Assembly (NCBI GenBank): GCA_025558095.1
Contig: JAIVFI010000007.1
Coordinates: forward strand, 620,001 to 684,000
Direction of reading: 5' to 3'
From: Hyaloraphidium curvatum
Lineage: Eukaryota; Monoblepharomycota; Hyaloraphidiomycetes; Hyaloraphidiales; Hyaloraphidiaceae
DNA length: 64,000 bases
Made by a program: the position numbers and the translations under genes. A model generated the notes under the pieces. The model made no database searches and was not told the DNA's origin. It saw nothing but the letters and a program-made list of their open reading frames with translations. Position 1 is the stretch's first letter. Each line of letters starts with the position of its first letter. Of the stretch, positions 43,409 through 54,517 are shown one piece after another.

Positions 43409-45267
43409 TCACCAAGACGCCGCGTGGCCGTCACCCCGGGGATCCGAGCCCGCAATGTAGAACACCTTGCCCGTCCGCTTGTCGACCCGGCGTTCGATGA
43501 TCTGTGCCCGACCAAACACCTGTTGCGAACACACACGAGTTGAGCGGAGTTGAGCACGGTTGGGCAAGGAACCCACCGCCCGCTCGAAGCCGCGGATGAC
43601 CCGCACGCGGTGGCCCATCTTCCGCAGGTTCTCCACCTCGGCCGGATCCATCCCTTCCTCGCAGAATATGGACCCGTCCTCGTCCACGGCGACGTGGAAC
43701 CGCAGCGTGTCCAGCGCCTTCTGCGGGTCCATGCCCCGGAGGATGTTGAGCAGGTCCTGGACCTGCCCCTGCGGCTGCTGGAAGCCTCCCATGTGGCCGT
43801 TGCAGAGCAGCAGCTCGTTGGTGGCCGAGATGGTGGTCATGGCGGGCAAAATGGTGTGGAAAGGCCTCTTGCCTCCCTCGAGGCGGTTGGGGTGCGAGGG
43901 GTCCAGGGAGAAGTTGGACCCGCGGTTCTGGAGGATCACGCCGGTGCCGCGCGCCACGGCTCCGCAACCGAAGGACGTGTAGAGCTGGCACAGTGGGTAA
44001 GCTAGGCGAAAGAGCTCTCGGAGCGAGGGTTGCTTCTCACGGAGTTGATGAAGCTGCACGCGTTGCCCTCCTTGTCCATGACCGACAGATAAACGGTGTC
44101 GCCCGCAAAGCTCACGTTGCCAGGTTGGCACTGCGCGGCAGCTTTTGCCGGATCAATCAGCTTGGCCCTCGAAGCAAGGTATTCGTCCGAGAGGAGCTCC
44201 TTGACGGGAACCTTGCTGAACTCGGGGTCCGCGACGTATCGCAGCGAGTCCGCGAACGCCAGCTTCAGCGCCTCAAGGACGGCATGCATGTACTCGGCCG
44301 AGTTGACCTGCATTTCCATCAGCGGGCGGATCCGCCCCGACTTTTCCAGCTGGTCCAGTATGCCCAGAGCGATGAGCGCTGCGATCCCCTGCCCGTTGGG
44401 CCCGTGCTCCCACAGCCGCACGCCCCGGTAGTCGATGTAGATGGGCTCGTTCGGGGTCGAGCGGTGGTTCGCCAGGTCCTCGAGGGTCATGACGCCGCCA
44501 AACTCGCGCACGACGTCCACGATCGCCTGCGCGACCTCGCCTTGGTAGAAGCCGGCCTTGCCCTTCTCTGCCAGGAGGCGGAACGTCCTGCCGAGGGTCG
44601 GAATCGACATGATTTCGGCGGCCGCGGGCGCCCTGCCGCCCGCGAGCCATTCCTCCCGGCCGCCGCGCAGTTTGTCCGCAGCAAATTCCCACATATTGGC
44701 GGAAATCGGGCCCACGGGGTAACCTTGCTCCGCGAGATCGATCGCGGGCTGCAGGACCTGCAGCGGGGTCACCCTGCCGGAGCCAAACATCTCGAGGGTG
44801 TCGATCCAGGCCGCCGCCGCGCCCGGAACGGTGGCCGAATTGACGTCCGAAGGCGGGATCTGAACGTGGCCTTTGGCACGCATGTCCTCCAGCCTGAGCT
44901 TCGCCGGCGCGCGGCCCGAGCCGTTCAACGCCCGCACGGTCTTAGTCTTGGCATCATAGAAGAGGCAGAACGCGTCGCCCCCGATTCCCGTGGATGTCGG
45001 TTCTGTCACATTCAGTGCTGCAGCAACAGCGACGGCTGCGTCGGCCGCGTTGCCTCCCATGCGAAGCACATCGTACCCCGCGGCCGTGGCGAGCGGCTGC
45101 GACGATGCCACGGCACCGTTGAGCGACATGACCGGCGATCGCCGGCTTGCGAAGGTGAAGCCCATCGGCCGCCGCGGCAGCATGCCGGGGGCCGAGTTCG
45201 GATCACCCTGCACGTGCGACGCGACGCCGGCGACGCGTCCCCGGGCGACGTCCGCGGGCCCAGACAT
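43409..45267 (-). CDS. Gamma-glutamyltransferase family protein
   Basis: Exons 45267-44041, 43984-43577 and 43519-43409 give 581 residues. An Ntn hydrolase that cleaves or transfers gamma-glutamyl groups, e.g. from glutathione. The autoprocessing site and nucleophile are seen in GNVSFAGDTVYLSVMDKEG (Thr391 in this numbering). Other blocks: SSQPLATAAGYDVLRMGGNAADAA, GIGGDAFCLFYD, NEPIYIDYRG, HGPNGQG, and SFINS spliced to LYTSFGCGAVARGTG. No clear signal anchor follows the chosen ATG, unlike secreted or membrane GGTs; it resembles the soluble YwrD-like branch. Start could also be 45183. It converges on the BCL7-like gene, 28 bp between stops. Confidence 0.88.
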
Positions 45268-45405
45268 CTTCTGTCGCTGAAACTGGGCGGAGGACGGGAT
45301 AGATTCGACAGTGTCACCCGCTGGTGTGTCGTAAACAAGCGACGCGGGACTGAGTGCATGATTGTGACCGTTCGCCGTTCGCCCAACCGTCACTCGACCG
45401 CTACC

Positions 45406-45903
45406 ATGCCGCTCCCACGGCTCATCGCGGCGCGGGCCGCCCAGCGGGCCGCTCTCCGCGGCGCGCGCATCGTCGAGGCGCGCGCGGCGTACGCGGCGGA
45501 TAAGGACGAGCGGCGGAAGCGCGTCATGTTCGGCGGCGACCCGCGCAACGAACTGGTGCGCCGACCCGCGGCACCCGCCATCTGGCCTGACTGGACGCCT
45601 CCGCAGATCCGCAACACGCTGTACCCGCCGCAGGCGTTCCCCAAGCCGCCGGAGGTCGCGCCCGAGGAGGCCGAGCGGCGCGAGCTCATCGCGAAGGCGT
45701 GGACGATCTACCGGCAGCACCAGACCGAGCAGCAGCTGCAGGCGCTGAAGGCCAAATTCCTGTCGATGCGGCTGGCGATGCGCGTGCTGCGCCGCGTGAA
45801 CTCGCGCCTCTTCAAGGGCGCCCTGACAAAGTCGGCGGACCTCTCGTTCCCGCGGCGGCTCAATCCGCCGACGGAGACCCCGCCGCTGGGCGGCTGGAAG
45901 TGA
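45406..45903 (+). CDS. Mitochondrial large ribosomal subunit protein, mL40-like
   Basis: Intronless, 165 residues from ATG 45406 (an in-frame ATG at 45358 would add 16). The start is Arg/Ala-rich and acid-poor (MPLPRLIAARAAQRAALRGAR), a presequence. The region IRNTLYPPQAFPKPPEVAP, EAERRELIAKAWTIYRQHQ and the Pro-rich end NPPTETPPLGGWK resemble fungal mL40 (MRPL28) proteins. Identification rests on these patterns only. Divergent from the gamma-glutamyltransferase gene, start codons 138 bp apart. Confidence 0.6.
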   Translation: MPLPRLIAARAAQRAALRGARIVEARAAYAADKDERRKRVMFGGDPRNELVRRPAAPAIWPDWTPPQIRNTLYPPQAFPKPPEVAPEEAERRELIAKAWTIYRQHQTEQQLQALKAKFLSMRLAMRVLRRVNSRLFKGALTKSADLSFPRRLNPPTETPPLGGWK

Positions 45904-46021
45904 TTAGGCGGGTGGTAGGGCTGTACCGTTGGATTGCGCCTTGATGTATGGCCCGGTACTGCGGCACGGTGTGACGAGGACGGGTGGCAATGGGCGGATT
46001 CCGCACGCCAAATCTGAACGA

Positions 46022-47317
46022 ATGCTGGCAGCATTGCGGCCATCCGCGGCCCTGCCGCGCGTCCTGCGCGCCGCCGCACCTCCCGCGCCGCTCGTCCAGC
46101 GGCGATTCGCGCAGGCAGCTTCCGCAGACGGCCCGGTGTGCTACATCGAGGAGCTCTCCGGCGAGGACGCGGGCATCCGGCTGTTGACGTTCAACAGGCC
46201 GGCGGCCAAGAATGCCCTCTCGCGCAGAATGCTGGACGAGTTTGCCGAGTCGCTGGCGCGGATCCGGGTCGACGATGGCGCACGCGTGCTGGTCCTCCGG
46301 AGCCTGGTCAGCGGGGTCTTTTGCGCCGGTTAGCGCGCCCGTGGCCTTTCATGCCGCGCTGTCGGCTCAAATGCCTCTCGGATGGTCGCAGGTGCGGACC
46401 TGAAGGAGCGGGCGACAATGCAGCAGTCGGACGTGGCGCTCTTTGTGAGCAAGCTGCGGGAGACGTTCATGGCGCTCGAAGTCTGCCCTATACCGACGGT
46501 CTGTGCTATCGACGGTGCGTCGACGAACCTGAGACGGCGATTGGACGGACCTCGGCTCACGGGCTCGCGGATTGCCAGGGGCGGCACTGGGAGGCGGGCT
46601 CGAAATCGCGCTGTCGTGCGATCTGCGGGTGGCAGGCCAGGGCGCCAAGGTAGCTCCGCCGCGCCACACCACGGCACCGTGCCTTAATGTTCCGCGCGGC
46701 AGCTCGGCCTTCCCGAAACCCGCCTGGCGATCATACCCGGGGCCGGGGGAACACAGCGACTCCCGCGGCTCATAGGGCGCTCTAAAGCCAAGGAGCTCAT
46801 CTTCACCGGGCGGCAGCTGAACAACGTCGAGGCCAAGGAATACGGCCTCGTGAACTACGCGGACGCGAACGGCTTCGACAGGGCGCTCGAGCTGGCGCGC
46901 CAGATCCTCCCAGCAGGTGAAGGCGCACTCCACGGAGCAAGGTGAACGGATCTTATTCCTTCGCCCGTCGACAGGTCCTATCGCGATCAAGGCGGCCAAG
47001 GTCGCAATCGATCGCGGCTCGCAGGTCGACATGTTGGTTGTAACCTCTCCTAGGGCGCCGGCGGTCTCACCGGGCCTCTCCCCAGCGCAACTGGCATGGC
47101 CATCGAGGAGGCATCGTACGCCAAGGTGATTCCCACGGAAGACAGGCTCGAAGGTTTGTTGTCCGCCGCCGCGCAGACTGCCCTCGCTGACATTGTGATC
47201 CACTAGGTCTCAAGGCGTTCGCGGAGAAGAGGTATGCCAAAAGGTGGAAAATGGCAACTGGCGGCCATGCTCATTCGTTTTTGCTTCAACAGGAAGCCCG
47301 TCTACAAGGGGAGGTGA
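46022..47317 (+). CDS. Mitochondrial enoyl-CoA hydratase, AUH/methylglutaconyl-CoA hydratase-like
   Basis: Eight exons: 46022-46328, 46392-46514, 46579-46649, 46703-46916, 46975-47032, 47086-47153, 47207-47231 and 47293-47317 (296 residues). Presequence [19 protein letters not shown], then [48 protein letters not shown] (oxyanion hole and catalytic Glu region), [19 protein letters not shown] and the C-terminal [26 protein letters not shown] hydrates 3-methylglutaconyl-CoA in leucine breakdown. The last two exons are only 25 nt each. The model restores the family motif at every junction. Confidence 0.9.
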
Positions 47318-47361
47318 CACAGAGAGGGTATCAAAGAAAATGCCCAGCCGAATCACGATGA

Positions 47362-47764
47362 TTAGGCGCGTGCGCGCTTCTCTGCCCGCTCCCGGAGGTA
47401 CTCCAGCCGAACCTCGTCGTACGACTCCGGTGTTGCCCTGGCAAGCGCGAAGGATGAGTCCGGAACCTCGGTGTCGCGTGTCCCCGCCTCACGCCTTCTT
47501 TAGGCAGTCCATCATCTCATTCCTGAGGCTCCGACATGCCCACATCACCGAAATCAGCCTCCCCTTCTCGCATTCCGTGAAGGCTTGGCGGCCGGGGACA
47601 GCGTACCTGTCAGGTGTGGCGTCCCAGGTCCCGGGTTGAGGCTCACCTTTGATTGCAGGATCGCACGCGGCCCTCGTCCGGCGCTTCCAGCGATCCTTCA
47701 CGGTGTCCTCTTCGTGATAGAGGAGGATCGTGTCATCGAGAGGCAGTTCGCCGCGAGTCGACAT
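47362..47764 (-). CDS. CMC1: Cytochrome c oxidase biogenesis factor CMC1 (twin CX9C)
   Basis: Exons 47764-47647, 47583-47493 and 47437-47362 encode 94 residues. CMC1 is an intermembrane-space protein that stabilises early COX1 assembly intermediates and is imported by MIA40. The twin CX9C motif is visible: CDPAIKAFTEC and CRSLRNEMMDC, with the first pair completed only after splicing. The N-terminus (MSTRGELPLDDTILLYHEED) has no presequence, as expected for a MIA substrate. The last exon adds a Glu/Arg-rich helix. Divergent from the coiled-coil gene, start codons 119 bp apart. Confidence 0.87.
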
Positions 47765-47883
47765 TCTCTTCAGAGATGTTCGATCGCGCGAATTGTGATC
47801 GGGTGGCTCGGCTCGCACTGGCTCCCAAGCCCCAAATCAAACCGGGAGAGAGGCCTCCGCAAGCCGCCAGGACGCGCGATACG

Positions 47884-48778
47884 ATGCAGAAAAGCAAGCC
47901 ATCGCCGACGCTGGGGGGCGGTAGGTCTCGGTTGCCTTGCCGCGGCGTCCGGGCCCAGACGATGTCCCTTGCAGTCGCAGCAGCGCCGGTCCGCCGCAAG
48001 CCGGGGACCGCAACGGCCTCGCCGCCCGTGACCGCATCGCCGGCCGCTCGCAAGATAGCGGACCACAGCTCGGACACTCCCCGGCGCCCGACGTCCCTAT
48101 TCCCCAATCAGCTCCGCGGACCGGAAAGAACCCCTCCCGCGCAGCGTGCGGGGAAGGAGAAGGAGAACGTCGCAGTCAAATCGATGCCGACTACATCTCG
48201 TTCGAACGTCGGAAGCAAAGCAGGGTGGGTTATCGAGCGCCGCAGACTCGAGCAAGCCCTGAAGTTCCGATGTTTCCAGAGTGCGGAACCCGTCGATGCC
48301 TTCACCCGCGTCGTCGGGCGTGTTTCTGGTTCCCGAGAAGATTCAGAAAACGCCGCCGTCAACTTCCGTGGCCTGCTCCAGCAGCTCGGACCTGGACCAT
48401 GCGGAGCAGGGTACCTTCGGGCAGCTCTTGGCGACGCTTTCGACGACGGTCGAAGCCATCCACAAGGCGCATGCTAGCGATGCGGGTATCCAGGAGAGCA
48501 TGGTCCGGGCTTTGGACTTTGAACGGAAGAAATCGGCCGTCCTCGAAGACCAGGTTGCGGGGCTGACGGCGAAGATCGCGACCCTCGAGATAGACCTGAG
48601 GCGTGAGAGCGAGAGGGCTGCAAAGCTTTCGAGCGACGAGGACATTGCTGTGCAGCTCAAAGAAGAGCGGGAGAGGCGTGCGGAAGCGGAGAGAGAAGCG
48701 GCCGAGCTACGCTTGGTCGTTGAAAGGCTTTCGCAGGAACTGCAGGAGCACCCCGGACCCGCTAAATCATCGCAGTAA
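47884..48778 (+). CDS. Coiled-coil protein with a KEN box, function unknown
   Basis: Exons 47884-47920, 47981-48224 and 48280-48778 give 259 residues; intron 1 (60 nt) is in frame and stop-free, so a longer form is possible. The N-terminal half is basic and Ser/Pro-rich with GKEKENVAVKS, a consensus KEN degron recognised by APC/C in other proteins. The C-terminal ~140 residues form a strong coiled coil (DFERKKSAVLEDQVAGL..., EERERRAEAEREAAELRLV). KEN box plus coiled coil suggests a cell-cycle-regulated spindle or centrosome protein, but this is inference. No family recognised. Confidence 0.65.
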
Positions 48779-48833
48779 CACACAAGGGCTCGGATGCGTG
48801 GTCTATTGCACAGCAGAGCGGAGCTGAACAATC

Positions 48834-51800
48834 CTACGACTGTGTAGGTGTCGCTGGAGGTTCCGGACCGATGTTGAGGAGCTTCAAGAGATCCTGCGCA
48901 ACCGCAACCTTGTTCGGGTCCGAGCCTTCCGGAGGGCGCGGCGGTGCTGTCTGGAGACCGAGCAACGATTTAAGTCCTCCAGTGAGCTCATCGAGCTGGG
49001 CACCCGTGCTCGGTGCGGGTGCCGGCGACACCGCCGCTGTGGCAGCAATGCCGGGACCCTGAGGCGGGCGTTGTGCTTGCGGGTTGGCGCTGGGCCGCAC
49101 GGGACGACCGTTCGGTGCACCAGCCCCAGGGTTCATTTGGCCTGGCCGGCCGGGTGGCGGTCTTCCGAAGTTCGCGTGCGGAGGCGGCGGCCGCCCGTAG
49201 TTCTCGAATTGACCGCTCGTCCTCGGCCTTCCCGGTCCCATGACAGGAGCAGCTGCGCCTGAAGGCCGAGCGTGAAACGGATCTTGAGCAGGAATCGCCT
49301 CTGGTGCGGGACCTGCAGGTCTCGGCGGCCTCTGGGGTCGAGCAGCAAACTCTTGTGCTCGCGGTCGCTGCACCTGGCCATTGACGGCCGACGGGACAGG
49401 CCGGGAAGCAGGGGCAGAGGGCCGCGGCCTCGGCTCTTGCCACGCGGCTTGCTGAGGTGGGGCGGCCGCCCGCGGGGCCGAAGGTCGGCCGCCGCCGGAT
49501 TCGCGGCCACGAACGTTTAAATTGAGTTGGGGACCTTCTGTCGCCAAGATGAAGGGATCCCTGAAGGGTGGCTGCTGCGTTGTCAAGTTCAGCACGCTGA
49601 AAGAGGGTACCGACATTGAGCGATGGTTGCTGGAGCTGAAGCGGACGAACTCTGGTCACGGCTGATGCGGAACGGGCAGAGCTACGCGGCACGTACCGTC
49701 CACCGAGCGAGGTGCCCGTGATGAAAGTGCGGTCAAAGACGACATCCAGAAAGCCCTCGCTGATGCCGACTACAGTCCCGCGATTGGCAAAAGGCACATT
49801 GCCCGAGTCCTGCGCGAAGATGACCCGATCGCCAAGCCTGAACTTCTGATCCTTGAGAACATCCTGGGCGAAGCTTGGTTTCAAAACCGCGTGGCGCGGC
49901 ACGTTCTTGACGGTGATGAAAGAAGGCGGCTGTCCCCTGCGAGCTTCCAGGAACGCGTCCACTGCCTTCTCAATTTCGGCAACATATTCCTGCGAAGCGC
50001 GACGGGTCAGAAGGTCGACTTAAAGAGAATGGTGATGCGCGTACCTTAGTGAGCGACTCGGTTTCCAACGGGACCGATTCCAAATCCTTGACGCCACTTC
50101 GCTTCAACCAATCCCGGATTTCAGCCATTTTCGCAGCAGCTACGTTGGCCGGATAAAAGTCGGTCTCTTCGTACATGTCGGCGCGCGACTTGTATTCGAT
50201 GCCCTGGAAGAACTCGGGGAACGAAGCCTTTGAGAGCATTAGTAAATGGCAAACCCGGAGGTCGTAACAACAAGAACCTTGTAGGTCTTGATGAGCTCGA
50301 CGGCTTTCGTGCTGTACTCCCAAGCCTGGTCTGCCCCTTTCCTCGTGTAGCCTAGCACCTTGCGGCCCTTGGACTCGAACTTTAGGTTGAGCCCCAGATT
50401 GTATCGGGAATCGCTCTGACGGCTGACGACGTGCAAACTCGATGTGATCTTTGACAGCGCGAGCCCAGACAGCCCCAGGATCTTGGAGACCACGCGTGCC
50501 GGGAGGTACTTCTCTTCGGCCGCAGCTTTGTCTACAACCTTGCGTCCCAGGAGAACATCGGATTCCTCGGTGGAGCGCGGAACCTGCCAGGGTCTGATGT
50601 CAGGACGGCCAAGGAGCAGGCTCCGCAATGTCCCACCAGCAGGCGCACAATCATGCTTTCCTTGTCGTGCCCCGTGACCTCGCCTGCACACCCGTAGTTG
50701 ATTTTGCCCAGGAAGAAGATGCGGCTCCCGACCGGAAAATCGACGGCCACGGGCACCGGGCCTTGCTCCTGGAAGTAGAGGCGCCGTGAGTCCGTGATCA
50801 ACGACCATCCGAAGCGCGTCGGACCTTGAAGCGCGGATCCGAGTACTGCACCGACATCACCACTGTTTGCAGCGCGACGTCGACCGATTCCTTCACGGGC
50901 GGAAAATCTTTCTTGAGACTCCCGTCGCTCATCCTCTTCATGCCTGAGAAATACGCAGGGCTCAGCGAGCTTTCAAGCGACGGATGTACGATAGTCCACC
51001 TTTGACAGGCAACGTTTCGACGACCACTTCGACAGGGCCGATTATGGTCGCGAACCGCTTGCTGTAGTGATCTTCCAGCCGTTCCGCGGTCTTTTCGAAC
51101 CTTCCGCGGCTGCCGTCCGTGTGCGGAACCTTGACAACATCGCGCCTGCCTCCGTTCACGTGGAGCTCGTAGCGGAACAAGGGGTCCGACACGCCGAGAA
51201 CCTTGGACTCGATGAGGAACGGCCATCCGGTGTAAACGATGGTCCCGATCGCGTTCTTGGCCCACGCTTCGACACTGGCGCCCTCGAATTTGTTCTCCAA
51301 AGTCAATACCACCGAAGGGTTCCTGCGGGGCACCGTCAGATACACGCGACACGGCGGCCGTGCAAGGAACTCGCTTGCTCTCGATTCCGAAGACGTTGAC
51401 GCCGTGGAAGCCAATGGTGGATGTGTGCGGGATGGTGTACAGGCTGGGGAATCCCGCCATAGCTGCGACACCTAAGCGGGTCCCAGCAAGCAGGCCATGG
51501 ATGAAACCACCATCCCCCAGCACGGGTAGATGGAACAATTCCATGCGGCAGTGGCAGTTGATGATGTCTGAAGCGCGGGATCAGGATGGCGAGCCGAGGA
51601 ATTCACACAGCGTTACAGACCAGGGAAGACGCCGGGTAACGAAGAAGGGAAGTCGGCGGTGAGGTTTGGGTCGAAAGTGAAGCGCATGCTGTCGCCCAGT
51701 CCGTTTCGTGACCGTTCTTCCTTGGTCAAAGTTTTCTCCCGGCCTGCAACTAGGGTAAGGGATCCGGAGCCAGCAATACGGCGATCTGTGCTTACTTTTC

Positions 51801-54324
51801 ATCGCAGCAAGCAGCCTGTTCTCGTCAATGAAAGGGATCTTCACGACGGCCTCCCAGTCGGCCTTCTTGCCATTCATGTCGAGTTCGAAGTCCTCTGGAT
51901 AGAAGTCGATGATGGGAGACGTCGCCTCGGTCATGAGATCCTGAAACAGAACTTCATCACGATAGGTCGTCCACAGGGCAAAGACGACGTACCCTGAAGG
52001 CCGGTGGTACGAACGATCGACTTCCCGCAGGCAGCACACCCATCAGCTGCTCAAAGGGATGGAAAGGGGTTCCTTTCTCGTAATGCAGCTTCATGTCGGC
52101 GATGCCGACAATGTCTGCCGCAGCCAGTCAGCAGTCGGCCATATAAGCGCCCGTTGCACGCATACCCGTGATCTTGGGAGCGTAGTGATACGGGTAGAAC
52201 CAACCCCAAGACACCACGCCGTTGTAGTAGTAGTAGAGCACCCACTGCAGCCCTTCCACGTAGTGGAAAATGAGCTTATGCAACTCCGGAGAATCGGGGA
52301 ATGTGATGTGCATCTTCTCCTGTTGGCTTCGAAGTTGGCGTTTGGATCCAGAGATCTGCGGCCGGCGTACCTTGTAGTATGCGGCCTTCCAATCGCGAAA
52401 CTCGTCGTCGATACGCTGCTGCTCCAAGGCATTGCCCAGCGCGGCCTCTTCTTCCTCGTCGATGACATCCGCGCGCTCGTACTTGCGGAGGACCCTCGCG
52501 CGCGCATTGTCACTTTCGTCCTCCGTCTCGGTTTCCTCGTCCGAAGACCATTCGACCTTCAGGGACGCCGAGCGGTCGCCCTCTTTCTTCCCCGAGACAG
52601 ATCGGACGCCCAGCTCCTTGGCCACCTGCTTCACGAAAGCCCTGTCCTTGGCAGCGAGGCGCCCGCCGAGGTCGAGCTCTTCGCGGACGTCCTTGCGCAG
52701 CACGAACATCCTGATCTTCTCAAAGAGCTCCTTCTGGCTCCGCGTTATGGCTGCGGTTTCCGACCATTACTCAAGATCGCGAGAAGCGCCCAGCGGGAAT
52801 TCTCACTGAAGCGGTGCTGCTGGTGGTGCTTACCCGACGCGCCCCGGGGCCGATCCCCGTGATCCCCCCGCATTTTGCCCCGCAGCCATTTCGAGTCCAC
52901 TTGCTCCGACTCAAACGTCTGCTTCTCGATCTCGCCCAAGGCGGCCAGAAACGCCTGGCATCGTCGGAGGTTCATGACTCCGAACTCGTTCAGATACCCG
53001 TCCTGCTCGGGCATTATCCGCTTGTAGACATCGAACATGGTAGCCAGAGCGCCTTCGTTGATGTGAAGCCCCGGAAGATTGGGCAGGAAGTCGTTCCCGA
53101 CAAAGAAAGCCATGAGGATGAAGTCGTCGATCAGGCGCTCGAGATCGTAAGGGAAGGATAGCTGGTCCCGAAGATCGAGGAACTCCTTGTCCAGGTACTC
53201 CCGCATCAGGGAGAGGTGCATAAGGTAAAATCGCTGCGTCTCTGGATTGCTCGTAGCCGATGTCTTCTTTTTCCCGCGTCCGAAAGTCACTTCTTCGCGC
53301 AGCAGGGCGAAGTGCGGTTCGTGGCTCAGGAGCCCCAGCATGATCAGGTCGGCGTCGAGACCGTATAGACAGTGGCGGGTATTGGATTCATAACCCTCCC
53401 TCGATTTTGCGAGCCGCAGGTACTCCATGATCTTGTGCTCCCCCTCGCCGGGAACCTGAGCGGACGTTTAGGCGTTCGGCGTGAGGAGAGCGGCCACCGG
53501 TCCCAACCTCGTGCCCCGACAGGACCACTTCGACGTCCCTCCAATTTGCGTCCTCGTTGACCTTCTTGGCAATAAAGTAGCGGAGTTGCGCAGAAAGCCT
53601 GGTCATGAACTCCGTGCCGGGCGTAATGCAGTTGCTATCGAAGGGCTCCTCGTCCGGAAGCACTTCGCCGCGGGCAAGTGCTTTCTTCTTCAGCTCCGCC
53701 GCGTCCTTTGCCGATCGGAACCGCCGCGCCCGCTGCTGGTTCATCTTCGCCCGCGGAGCGACGCCGTCAACCGCGAGAAAGAAGAGCTTTCGGGGCCGTA
53801 TCCGGTAGAACAGATGCTCGATGTAGTTAAAAATGTTGAGGAAGATCTGAGTCTCCGTTATCCGGAAGTGCGCATCGCCGTCCGAAGGGTGCGAACACGC
53901 GTGAATGATCCCGTTCATGTCCAGGTAGAGGTTGTCTGCCACACGACGCCCTCAGAGGCGTGCAAGGGACGTGAAGCAGGGCAGAACACACCGAACTCCG
54001 GGATCAAATTGTCGGAGATTAGCTGGGAGCATAGGGGATACCTGGGTGGGACCGTCAGCGTTGTGAACTGTTGAGGGAGGCACTTTGGGGGCACCTCTCG
54101 CTTATCCATCTGTAGCCAGGGCCCAGAAAGCGACGAGGAAGTGCTAAGCTTAGCAGTCCGGCCAGGTCAGTGACGCTTGAGAACGTACCTGAAGAACTGG
54201 CGGTGGCGCCGCGAGGATGGGGGACCGCGGCATAGCACGCGTCGGAACGGGACATCGGGCAAACGGCGACCGTCAGGCAGATGGACGCGTAAAGGTACGC
54301 GTAGAGCACCTTTGGAACACCCAT
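48834..54324 (-). CDS. XRN1: 5'-3' exoribonuclease XRN1, 18 exons
   Basis: Exons: 54324-54310, 54196-54189, 54109-54095, 54041-53992, 53935-53508, 53455-52834, 52750-52166, 52114-51993, 51940-51796, 51743-51621, 51567-51375, 51322-51000, 50943-50806, 50761-50637, 50583-50278, 50227-50045, 49989-49697, 49635-48834. They close in frame to 1491 residues (yeast 1528). XRN1 degrades decapped mRNA in the cytoplasm. The tiny first exons assemble MGVPKFFRWISERYP; then [48 protein letters not shown], and the downstream [47 protein letters not shown] and GTSLGGR blocks. The tail is Pro/Gly/Ala-rich. Intron 11 appears to use a GC donor. Confidence 0.95.
51323..51374 (-). other. Probable GC-AG intron in XRN1
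   Basis: On the minus strand the exon ends GAGAGCAA and the intron starts GCGAGT; a TATCTGACGG branch precedes the CCCCGCAG acceptor. This join gives [17 protein letters not shown], the XRN1 consensus. The nearby GT (CGA|GTTCC) gives the wrong phase. Confidence 0.6.
54189..54196 (-). other. 8-nt micro-exon of XRN1
   Basis: Minus-strand exon TTCTTCAG, flanked by a GCCACCGCCAG acceptor and a GTACGT donor, encodes the FF and two bases of the Arg in MGVPKFFRW. The next exon (54109-54095) is 15 nt. Both are required to rebuild the invariant XRN1 start. Confidence 0.85.
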
Positions 54325-54517
54325 GGCGGAGGTTCCGGGGAATGTAGTCGCGCTCCGTTGCGGCGCGGAACGCGGAGTCCGAGGGCGCGGGCCCTGCGGC
54401 AAGCGCGATCATCCATCAGGCGGGGGGACGCGCAACCAACTCCGTCTCGGGGCCCTGGCTTCATCGCGCGCGCAGCGGCCCCGCGCCCGTAAATCGTCGC
54501 AAGACGTAATCCACGGC
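54325..54517. promoter_or_regulatory. Putative bidirectional promoter, XRN1 / ABCG transporter
   Basis: 193 bp between the start codons of two large divergent genes. Very GC-rich, no obvious TATA box. Evidence is arrangement only. Confidence 0.45.

Noticed and set aside
43993-45405. Long plus-strand frame opposite gamma-glutamyltransferase, continuous with the mL40-like gene
   Set aside because: It is antisense to clearly conserved GGT exons; GC-rich codon bias opens mirror frames. Only the part from 45406 is supported.
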